Origin: Protula sp. h YS-2021
Taxonomy: Eukaryota; Annelida; Polychaeta; Sabellida; Serpulidae
NCBI GenBank assembly: GCA_949752745.1
Contig: OX457031.1
Span: 51,531,103-51,595,102 of the forward strand
Direction: 5' to 3'
Length of the DNA stretch: 64,000 bases
In this document: positions 58,477 through 64,000 of the stretch, piece by piece
How the letters are laid out: each line of letters begins with the position of its first letter
Position numbering within the stretch: position 1 is the stretch's first letter
Notes under the pieces: generated by a model
Databases searched by the model: none
Seen by the model: the letters and a program-made list of their open reading frames with translations, nothing else
Told to the model about the DNA's origin: nothing
Program-made: the position numbers and the translations under genes

Positions 58477-58795
58477 ACGTATTCGAGCGAACCAGCCGTT
58501 TCTTCATTTGCTTGCACGCAGTGGGCCTAAACGACGTAAATCCTTGCTACAGCAAGCTACAAAGGAGGAATTAACAAGCTTGTTTGAAATTTGTTTGAAT
58601 ATATTGCAAGGACATTTACCCTTAAGCTCAAAACGGTTTAAGGAATTTAAACGTGAACGTCATACGCTACGTACTCTAGCAGATAAGAAGATATCCCTTC
58701 GACGAAAAAAGAAGTTGATTAACCAGAAAGGAGGATTCATTGGAGTTATTGCTAGATTGGCATTGCCCTTGTTAGCCAAACTACTGCTAAAATGA
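58469..58795 (+). CDS. small basic virion-type protein with hydrophobic C-terminus
   Basis: 108 residues, very basic, starting inside the end of the ATPase gene. A helical domain (LFEICLNILQGHLPLSSKRF) is followed by a Lys/Arg-rich stretch (ISLRRKKKLINQKGGF) and a hydrophobic tail (GVIARLALPLLAKLLLK). Proteins of this size and build lie between the ATPase and capsid genes in many Maverick-class elements and are thought to be core or membrane-active virion components. The stop overlaps the next start as ATGA. Confidence 0.65.
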   Translation: MSKRIRANQPFLHLLARSGPKRRKSLLQQATKEELTSLFEICLNILQGHLPLSSKRFKEFKRERHTLRTLADKKISLRRKKKLINQKGGFIGVIARLALPLLAKLLLK

Positions 58796-59367
58796 AACAT
58801 ACGATGAAAATGGTCCTCATTCCTGAATATGAATATAAAATGTTGCTAGAAAAGAAGGGTAAAGATGGTGAAATCAAAACGAAAGTGAATAAACTTTTAC
58901 GTGGGAAACGAACACGTGAAAAGGCTATAGAAATGTCTCAACTTCTTGGCCGTCATTTACGAACAAGTCAGTCTAGGCAGCAAAAGCCCTCATCATCATC
59001 ACCACCTGAAAAGCCAGAAAAGTTATTTTTAAGTCATTTTCAACCTATCTATCATGGAAAAATAACACAACTTTTAGCCGAACTGAAGAAATATGGTACG
59101 ACATGGTCAGAGAAGAATGAACTTGTGTTGAAAACGGGCGATATTATAGCAAATTCCAACATGGTTGATTTGATGAAAGAAGCATTGGTGGCGACAAGAA
59201 GAAAAGAACGAGTCAAACCACATGGTTGGCATCCGTTTATCCAGGAAATTGTTGATGCTAATATTCCAAAAACAATGTTTAGTAAAAAGACCACTCGTGA
59301 CGACATTACAACAGAAATGAAACAACGTCAACAAAGACAGTTTCCTGAAGGATGGGAAAATTTTTAA
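58792..59367 (+). CDS. conserved Maverick-class protein of unknown function (191 aa)
   Basis: Starts at the ATGA overlap with the preceding gene. The N-terminus is helical and charged (LIPEYEYKMLLEKKGKDGEI), a Ser/Pro linker (about 65-80) follows, then a globular part ending VKPHGWHPFIQEIVDANIPK and TTRDDITTEMKQRQQRQFPE. It sits where related elements keep a conserved unassigned gene. I infer a structural or assembly role from position only. It overlaps the next gene by 16 bases. Confidence 0.6.
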   Translation: MKHTMKMVLIPEYEYKMLLEKKGKDGEIKTKVNKLLRGKRTREKAIEMSQLLGRHLRTSQSRQQKPSSSSPPEKPEKLFLSHFQPIYHGKITQLLAELKKYGTTWSEKNELVLKTGDIIANSNMVDLMKEALVATRRKERVKPHGWHPFIQEIVDANIPKTMFSKKTTRDDITTEMKQRQQRQFPEGWENF

Positions 59368-59573
59368 CATGGCTGAAAGAGCTATGTTGTTGTTGTGAGG
59401 AAGATAAACCAACTATTCCTGTGAAGATCAGATGTACAAGTGCTTGTTGTGAAGGAGAAGTCATAGATCATCTAGATCATCATCATGATGTAAAAGACCA
59501 TTTGCATACTTGGTCGAATGGCGCGCGCTATCGTGAAGTATATAGACAACGTCAACGCACCTATACCATTTAG
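59352..59573 (+). CDS. small Cys-rich protein, possible N-myristoylated/palmitoylated membrane tether
   Basis: 73 residues in a frame overlapping the preceding gene's end. It begins MGKFLTWLKELCCCCEEDK: Gly2 and a nearby CCCC are what one would expect of dual lipidation, but no test is possible here. A second Cys group (CTSACCEGE) and a His-rich stretch (DHLDHHHDVKDHLH) could bind metal. The C-terminus is basic. Overlap with the 191-aa gene and conserved spacing suggest it is real. Confidence 0.5.
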   Translation: MGKFLTWLKELCCCCEEDKPTIPVKIRCTSACCEGEVIDHLDHHHDVKDHLHTWSNGARYREVYRQRQRTYTI

Positions 59574-59584
59574 TTCCCACCATC

Positions 59585-60343
59585 ATGGAGTCGACAAGCT
59601 TTTACATTACTTTGCCTAGCAATGCGAGTATGACCTATTATCCCAACAACAAGGCTTCGAATTATCAAATTCGTATGCCTCGAACCATCTATCTGAATGG
59701 AAAATATGAAGTGGCTTTAGCTGAAATTCAATATCCACATACATGGACAACGATGAGACAGGGCATGGACTATTCTATTCAGTATCGACAAGAACTATTC
59801 GATGATCCTATTCTTAGCACTCTCAATATTCCTTATGGGTACTATAGAACCATACAAGAACTATGTGAGGCAGTCAATGAAGAAGCGACTAATGCTCTGA
59901 AACTTACAGAAGCTATTCGACTAAAGTATGATAAAATTAGACGACGTGTGTTTCTATTTCTCGATTATGGCTATGAAGTGTCCTTTTCCGCTGGATTGGC
60001 TGAGATTTTAGGATTTATCCCAGATCAATGGTATACTGAAACATGTACAGCTGACCATAAAGCGGATGTGAAACAGGGGTTTTATACACTGTATGTGTAT
60101 TGTAGCATTTGTGAACCACAAGTTGTTGGTGATTATTATGTGCCGTTACTACGTTCTGTTGGCATACAAGGCCATGATGGAGATATTATCATGAAAACGT
60201 ATGGCGAACCACATTATGTTCCTGTAAACACATCCAAATTTGACATGATAGAAATGAATATTAAGGACGACACAGGCCATAATGTTCCATTTCAAACTGG
60301 AAAGGTGATCTGTAAACTTCATTTTCGACCAAAAGCAATATGA
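59585..60343 (+). CDS. minor capsid (penton-like, single jelly-roll) protein
   Basis: 252 residues. The N-terminus, FYITLPSNASMTYYPNNKAS followed by NYQIRMPRTIYLNGKYEVAL and AEIQYPHTW, is the hallmark of the Maverick/Polinton penton-like minor capsid protein. The rest alternates beta strands, with LGFIPDQWY near 143 and a C-terminal KVICKLHFRPKAI strand. It would form the capsid vertices with the major capsid protein encoded downstream. Frame intact. Its stop overlaps the next ATG (ATGA at 60340). Confidence 0.88.
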   Translation: MESTSFYITLPSNASMTYYPNNKASNYQIRMPRTIYLNGKYEVALAEIQYPHTWTTMRQGMDYSIQYRQELFDDPILSTLNIPYGYYRTIQELCEAVNEEATNALKLTEAIRLKYDKIRRRVFLFLDYGYEVSFSAGLAEILGFIPDQWYTETCTADHKADVKQGFYTLYVYCSICEPQVVGDYYVPLLRSVGIQGHDGDIIMKTYGEPHYVPVNTSKFDMIEMNIKDDTGHNVPFQTGKVICKLHFRPKAI

Positions 60344-60681
60344 AAGCTTATACACACGATCCGTCTGCATATCGCAACCATTTTCTTCGTCAAGTGGGCG
60401 GGGAATTACCAGGATTCAAAGGAGCGCGAATCCAATATGGCGATGGTATTGGTTCCATACTGGGATCATTGGCTCGCAAAGCTATTCCACTACTTAAGGC
60501 TGGGGCTAAGATCGTTGCGCCACATCTTAAGAAGGCTGCAAAGAATGTCGCGAAAGATGTGACGGGCCGAGTAGCAGAACGTGTGTTTGGTGAACAAAAG
60601 CGTATGCAACCAACGAAACGTGCCAGAAGACGAAAAACAGCCAAACGGATAACATCAAAATATCGCAAAGATATTTTTTAA
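60340..60681 (+). CDS. small basic pVI/pX-like virion protein
   Basis: 113 residues starting at the ATGA overlap. After LRQVGGELPGFKGARIQYGD, an amphipathic or hydrophobic segment (GIGSILGSLARKAIPLLKAG then KIVAPHLKKAA) is followed by a strongly basic C-terminus (KRARRRKTAKRITSKYRKD). A short Gly-rich cleavage-site-like start, membrane-active helix and DNA-binding tail recall adenoviral internal capsid proteins. The comparison is by architecture only. GG near residue 20 could be a protease site. Confidence 0.6.
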   Translation: MKAYTHDPSAYRNHFLRQVGGELPGFKGARIQYGDGIGSILGSLARKAIPLLKAGAKIVAPHLKKAAKNVAKDVTGRVAERVFGEQKRMQPTKRARRRKTAKRITSKYRKDIF

Positions 60682-60691
60682 AGAAAAAAAA

Positions 60692-62065
60692 ATGTCTCTC
60701 ATTCATAATCATTCGTGTGAATGTAGTCTTTCTCCATTGGAATGGTTTCACGTACCACCAACGCAAACTGCTGTAGAGAAAAGTTATAATGTTGACTATC
60801 AACCACTTACAAGCATTAGAGAAGGCGCTCCAATAGAATTCTACATTCCTGCGAGTACAGAAGAATATCTGGATTTAAAGAACAGCAAACTTCATATTGT
60901 ATGTCGCATTCTAAAGGCTGATGGAACAGCGTGTGGCGCAGATGATAATGTCTCTTGCATCAATGATGTGTTTAATGGGTTATGGTCTAATATTGAATTG
61001 TTTCTGAATGATCGTTTGGTTTCGCATAGCAACAATACTCATGGTTATACCAGCATTATCTCTCATCTCATCCATGATTCGGAAGAAAGTCTGCATTCTG
61101 AGCGCTCTATGCGTCTCATGTACAAGGATACTGCTGGGTCAATGAATAGTCATGAGGTGAAAAGACCTAATCATGAACAATATGTATCCGGGTTTCATGT
61201 CAATGCCGACGGTGGTGACTTGGCTGAGCAAGGCAATAATGGCTTACATCATCGTTATTTGCATACTCGTCTTAGCCGTGATGTTATGCTCGCAGGTGGT
61301 TTAAGGATAGATTTGTTTGAGCAGGATCGTTATCTTCCGAATGGCATCAGTTTGAAATTGCGTTTCCATAGACAAAAAGATGACTATGTATTGATGGCTG
61401 TAAATAATACCTATAAGGTAGAAGTGAAAGAGGCATTTTTAACCATTCGCAAAGTGAGGGTGAGTCCAGGTATTCAGTTAGGACATGCAGATGCATTGAT
61501 GAAAAGTCCTGCCAAGATCATCATCACTAGAAAAGAATGTAAAGTCTTTGCCATTCCAGCAGGATTTCAGTCTTTTGTGAAAGATAACATCTTTTTGGGT
61601 CAATTACCAAATCGTATTGTCATTGGTCTGGTTCATAATGAAGCTTTTGGTGGATCAGTATTGAGGAATCCATACAATTTTGATCATTTTAATCTGGACT
61701 ATATGCAACTGTACACGGATGGTGAACCAGTTCTATCCAAACCTCTCAAGCTTGACATTACACAGAACAAATACCTGAACGCTTTTGAAACGCTTTACAA
61801 ATCGTTTGATCGGTTGAATGGTGAGAAAAGTTCCATTATAAAACGGGAAGATTGGCCTAGAGGTTATGCTTTATTTTCGTTTGACTTAACACCGGATTAT
61901 GATGGTGATGATCATTTCCCCCTGATCAAGCATGGGAATTTGCGGCTAGAAATGAACTTTGCTAGGGCTTTGCAACCTACAATAAATGTCATTGTCTATG
62001 CTGAATTTGACAACATTATTGAGATCAGTGCCAATCGCAGCATCCAATTCGACTACCAGTCATGA
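60692..62065 (+). CDS. major capsid protein (double jelly-roll, hexon-like)
   Basis: 457 residues, the usual size for Maverick/Polinton major capsid proteins. Family signatures include the N-terminal IREGAPIEFYIPASTEEYLD with LKNSKLHI, the NGLWSNIELFLNDRLVSHSN block, YLPNGISLKLRFHRQ, and the near-universal C-terminal GNLRLEMNFARALQPTINVI then VYAEFDNIIEI. The frame is complete and uninterrupted, arguing for a recently active element or purifying selection. The start follows an A-run (AAAAAAAAATGT); the stop overlaps the protease ATG (ATGA at 62062). Confidence 0.93.
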   Translation: MSLIHNHSCECSLSPLEWFHVPPTQTAVEKSYNVDYQPLTSIREGAPIEFYIPASTEEYLDLKNSKLHIVCRILKADGTACGADDNVSCINDVFNGLWSNIELFLNDRLVSHSNNTHGYTSIISHLIHDSEESLHSERSMRLMYKDTAGSMNSHEVKRPNHEQYVSGFHVNADGGDLAEQGNNGLHHRYLHTRLSRDVMLAGGLRIDLFEQDRYLPNGISLKLRFHRQKDDYVLMAVNNTYKVEVKEAFLTIRKVRVSPGIQLGHADALMKSPAKIIITRKECKVFAIPAGFQSFVKDNIFLGQLPNRIVIGLVHNEAFGGSVLRNPYNFDHFNLDYMQLYTDGEPVLSKPLKLDITQNKYLNAFETLYKSFDRLNGEKSSIIKREDWPRGYALFSFDLTPDYDGDDHFPLIKHGNLRLEMNFARALQPTINVIVYAEFDNIIEISANRSIQFDYQS

Positions 62066-62499
62066 ACACGAAGCAGATTGATGTCATATTGAGTCATGAT
62101 GTCATGACCAAAGACTTGTTTCAAGGCGTGTTTGCCATGGATCAGTTACCGTCTTTACAACGCGGCGCCTATGTGATCAACACAGACGATCAAGATGAAC
62201 CAGGAGAACATTGGGTGGCAGTGTATTATGATAAAGACCCTGTGGAATATTTTGACTCTTATGGACTGTTCCCTCTCGATGATCGTTTAAACATGTTTTT
62301 AAGAAATGACTATATGTATAATTCTATATCATTACAAACGCCAATATCATCGTCATGTGGTTTTTATTGTGTATATTATATATTGCATAGAGCTCGAGGT
62401 CAGAGTATGTTTGATATTGTGAATATATTAAAAAGAAAGGATGGTGATTTTATTGTAAAGGATTTTGTATATAGACATTATAAACCATTGTTTTATTAA
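62062..62499 (+). CDS. adenain-type cysteine protease (peptidase C5-like)
   Basis: 145 residues. Catalytic elements in order: EHWVAVYY (His50), VEYFDSYG (Asp65), then LQTPISSSCGFYCVYYI with Gln92 seven residues before Cys99, as in adenoviral proteases. It would mature capsid precursors such as the small pVI-like protein. It is last in the plus-strand block and joined to the capsid gene by an ATGA overlap. The residue set looks complete, so activity is plausible. SUMO-protease relatives share the fold, but the context decides. Confidence 0.92.
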   Translation: MNTKQIDVILSHDVMTKDLFQGVFAMDQLPSLQRGAYVINTDDQDEPGEHWVAVYYDKDPVEYFDSYGLFPLDDRLNMFLRNDYMYNSISLQTPISSSCGFYCVYYILHRARGQSMFDIVNILKRKDGDFIVKDFVYRHYKPLFY

Positions 62500-62617
62500 T
62501 GTTGTTGTTGTTATATTAGTTAAGTTGTTGTTGTTATATTAGTTAAGTTGTTGTTGTTGTTATATTAGTTAAGTTGTTGTTGTTGTTATATTAGTTAAGT
62601 TGTTGTTGTTAAATAAA
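62500..62617 (+). terminator. 3' end of the plus-strand block: TTGTTGTTATATTAGTTAAG repeats and AATAAA
   Basis: Five tandem copies of a roughly 23-bp unit with TTGTTGTTATATTAGTTAAG run from 62503 to about 62600. AATAAA follows at 62612-62617, about 113 bases after the protease stop, as expected for the shared polyadenylation site of the capsid-block transcripts. Confidence 0.65.
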
Positions 62618-62639
62618 ACAAATCAAGTTTCAAACAACT

Positions 62640-62897
62640 GTCTTGTTTATTGTGTTCTATTTACAAATTCTTAACTACAAACACTATTTACAAAGTTTAC
62701 AAACACTATTTACAAAGTTTACAAACACTATTTACAAACTCTTAACTACAAACGCTATTTACACTATTTACAAATTCTTAACTACAAATTCTATTTACAC
62801 TATTTACAAACTTTTATTTACACTATTTACACTATTTACAAAATTCTTAACTACAAACTCTTAACTACAAAGTCTATTTACACTATTTACAAACTTT
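62640..62897. repeat. tandem repeat ACTATTTACAAA(G/C)TTTACAAAC between convergent genes
   Basis: Degenerate repeats of ACTATTTACAAACTCTTAAC and TTTACAAAGTTTACAAACAC fill the gap between the plus-strand block and the convergent minus-strand genes. Inverted, the motif resembles the AAACTTTGTAAAC array at 53230-53580. Confidence 0.9.
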
Positions 62898-63269
62898 TTA
62901 TTTACAAACACATTCATTTTTCAATACATTCATCAATGAATACCATTCATTAGAATCTAAATTGATATAGGTATCATAGACATTACATCCATGTTTGTAA
63001 ATGCTATGAAAGCTCACATAACACACATCACCAAACTTTATCACTTTAACAGTTACATGTTCAGACAGTTTCAGTTCATATCCTTCTTCATTTATGTCCA
63101 TCACACGCATAGGTTGTGTCAGCTCAATGGATTTGGTGCCTCGTGTAAGCCATATTTCTGTTTCTTTGAATTCAAGCGTTAGGTTCTTTCCAATCCAATG
63201 CTTGTAACAACGCGTTCCATTCCACTGTGTTGAGGGTGATGTAATCATAGTTTTCTGTAAGCTCGTCAT
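62898..63269 (-). CDS. PC4-like small viral protein, paralogue 3
   Basis: Minus-strand frame of 123 residues if started at ATG 63269, which overlaps the upstream gene by 98 bases. An ATG at 63248 would shorten it slightly. It shows the two-part pattern of its neighbours: an N-terminal strand set (NLTLEFKETEIWLTRGTKSI), then YELKLSEHVTVKVIKFGDV, and the terminal YINLDSNEWYSLMNVLKN, which matches the PC4 strand-W-helix. The first 28 residues look less natural than the rest and may not be translated; spliced joining to an upstream exon is possible. Confidence 0.5.
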   Translation of the reverse strand: MTSLQKTMITSPSTQWNGTRCYKHWIGKNLTLEFKETEIWLTRGTKSIELTQPMRVMDINEEGYELKLSEHVTVKVIKFGDVCYVSFHSIYKHGCNVYDTYINLDSNEWYSLMNVLKNECVCK

Positions 63270-63513
63270 ATTGGCGAAATTGTATAAACACGTCTAAGCA
63301 GTTCTCAGTCACACGCACTTCTAATTCATTTGAGACTGTCAGGAGAAAGCCAGGTATCCTGAACTTCTCTAGATGGTCTTTCAACACGGATTGGTCATCA
63401 AGTGATAGGACGAGATACTGTCCAAAATGTCTTAGCACAATGTCATCATATTCGTTTCTCAGATATGAGAACCCATGCGTAATTGGTTTATATTCCGTTA
63501 AAAAGTCTTCCAT
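63172..63513 (-). CDS. PC4-like small viral protein, paralogue 2
   Basis: 113 residues from ATG 63511-63513, 25 bases after the P5 initiator. Strands YLVLSLDDQSV, LEVRVTENCLDVFIQFRQYD, then YITLNTVEWNALLQALDW at the end follow the PC4-like pattern. It lies between two paralogues on the same strand. The promoter TATA box contains the stop codon of paralogue 1. Predicted nucleic-acid binding; function inferred only. Confidence 0.55.
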   Translation of the reverse strand: MEDFLTEYKPITHGFSYLRNEYDDIVLRHFGQYLVLSLDDQSVLKDHLEKFRIPGFLLTVSNELEVRVTENCLDVFIQFRQYDELTENYDYITLNTVEWNALLQALDWKEPNA

Positions 63514-63537
63514 CTCGTCCAGCAGTCAGATGAACTA

Positions 63538-63573
63538 TGAGCTGTCTCCTTGTCTGCAAAGACGTTTTTTATG
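63538..63573 (-). promoter_or_regulatory. viral core promoter P5 (minus), overlapping a stop codon
   Basis: On minus, CATAAAAAAC starts at 63573 and a GCTCATAG initiator has its A at 63538 (spacing 35). GCAGACAAGG lies between. The TAA of the upstream gene (63571-63569) is inside the TATA-like box, the arrangement also seen at 54458. Confidence 0.55.
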
Positions 63574-63940
63574 CTCGCAAGATGGCGAAGAGTGGATGTT
63601 GTATCACTTCTAGGAATCGTAAGACTGCGCGCCAGTTCTTGATATCAAAGATGATCAAATCTGTATATGGTGTATCTGGCACAACTCCCTTATAATCCTC
63701 TGGATAATCCTGTAAAAGATTTCTACAGATTTCTACACGTATGTTAGAATCATATTCAGCCACCGTCACTTCCACTTTATTTTCAAGTCTGCGTTTAAAC
63801 CCAGCTTCAAGTGGTATGTTTTTAAAGTCTTTCCACACTTCAGGTTTAAACCGATGATAACTTGTCTTAGAATCTAGTATCACTTCATTCCTCTCATTGA
63901 CAGTAAGGTAAACACCACCGTTCAGCATGAGTGCATTCAT
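63569..63940 (-). CDS. PC4-like small viral protein, paralogue 1
   Basis: 123 residues from ATG 63938-63940. Pattern: GVYLTVNERNEVILD, a Trp helix FKPEVWKDFKNI, NKVEVTVAEYDSNIRVEI, then LIIFDIKNWRAVLRFLEVI. It is the same two-half layout as the other paralogues and as the N-terminal part of the 54538-55185 protein, though more diverged. First gene of the minus-strand block, driven by P6. Confidence 0.5.
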   Translation of the reverse strand: MNALMLNGGVYLTVNERNEVILDSKTSYHRFKPEVWKDFKNIPLEAGFKRRLENKVEVTVAEYDSNIRVEICRNLLQDYPEDYKGVVPDTPYTDLIIFDIKNWRAVLRFLEVIQHPLFAILRA

Positions 63941-63955
63941 GTTTTTACCTTGTTA

Positions 63956-63988
63956 TGACTTGTCGTCTTGTCTGCGAAGCCTTTTATC
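63956..63988 (-). promoter_or_regulatory. viral core promoter P6 (minus)
   Basis: On minus, GATAAAAGG begins at 63988 and AGTCATAAC has its A at 63956 (spacing 32). The intervening GCAGACAAGACGACAAGTCA resembles the same interval of P5, suggesting promoter and gene were duplicated together. Confidence 0.6.
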
Positions 63989-64000
63989 CACTTCTTTCAC

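Larger units (their letters stand above)
52400..64000. mobile_element. Maverick/Polinton (adintovirus-like) endogenous viral element, right end beyond window
   Basis: The block of integrase, packaging ATPase, minor and major capsid proteins and adenain-type protease in this order defines a Maverick/Polinton-class element. Most ORFs are intact, so the copy is fairly young. The left limit is set provisionally at the CRE-rich region; terminal inverted repeats and the 6-bp target duplication could not be verified because the right end is off-window. Protein-primed polymerase B is not in the window. Confidence 0.9.

Overview
This is animal genomic DNA, probably a marine invertebrate of lophotrochozoan type. 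It has sparse exons with GT-AG introns, metazoan protein families (EGF-like, PAN-like, CAP, TRAF with MATH, C2H2 zinc finger), tRNA-derived SINE-like sequences, decayed LINEs, many MITE-like elements and large AT-rich spacers full of minisatellites. I cannot fix the species from the sequence.

Layout. 1-15 kb holds scattered exons of what looks like one minus-strand gene for a secreted modular protein. It runs from a signal-peptide exon (14869-15092) through a PAN-like exon (12459-12654) and an EGF exon (6040-6150) to a four-Cys exon (3094-3243) and another EGF exon (1987-2148). The last three are symmetric phase 1-1 exons. The introns are filled with a LINE, MITEs, palindrome-rich elements and satellites. 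18.4-20.4 kb holds an intronless plus-strand gene for a 664-residue secreted protein with three DxNxDGxPD-type calcium-loop motifs. 24.6-28.1 kb holds five phase-compatible plus-strand exons of a secreted CAP-superfamily protein. 34.2 kb has a C2H2 zinc-finger terminal exon. 35.7-37.3 kb has an intronless TRAF-like gene with a degenerate RING. 37.3-51.6 kb is repeat-dominated and almost gene-free.

From about 52.4 kb to the right edge lies a Maverick/Polinton (adintovirus-like) endogenous viral element, cut off by the window end. Its plus-strand morphogenesis block contains a chromodomain integrase, an A32-type packaging ATPase, small basic proteins, a penton-like minor capsid protein, a double-jelly-roll-type major capsid protein and an adenain-type protease. 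Genes abut or overlap, three times by ATGA. To the left is an accessory, early-like region. It has a CRE/ETS-site cluster, TATA+33-Inr promoters, a PC4-like protein with a Cys-rich tail, a spliced acidic protein and a NADAR-domain protein. To the right is a convergent minus-strand block of three small PC4-like paralogues. A more canonical PC4/Sub1 ORF sits just left of the element at 51.7 kb. No protein-primed DNA polymerase B is in view; it is expected beyond 64 kb if the element is complete.

How the viral genes fit together. Integrase, ATPase, protease and capsid proteins are the standard set for integration, packaging, maturation and particle building. The accessory genes look like host-interaction or transcription/replication modules: ADP-ribose removal (NADAR) and ssDNA or transcription cofactor binding (PC4 fold). 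These accessory assignments are inferences from sequence motifs alone.
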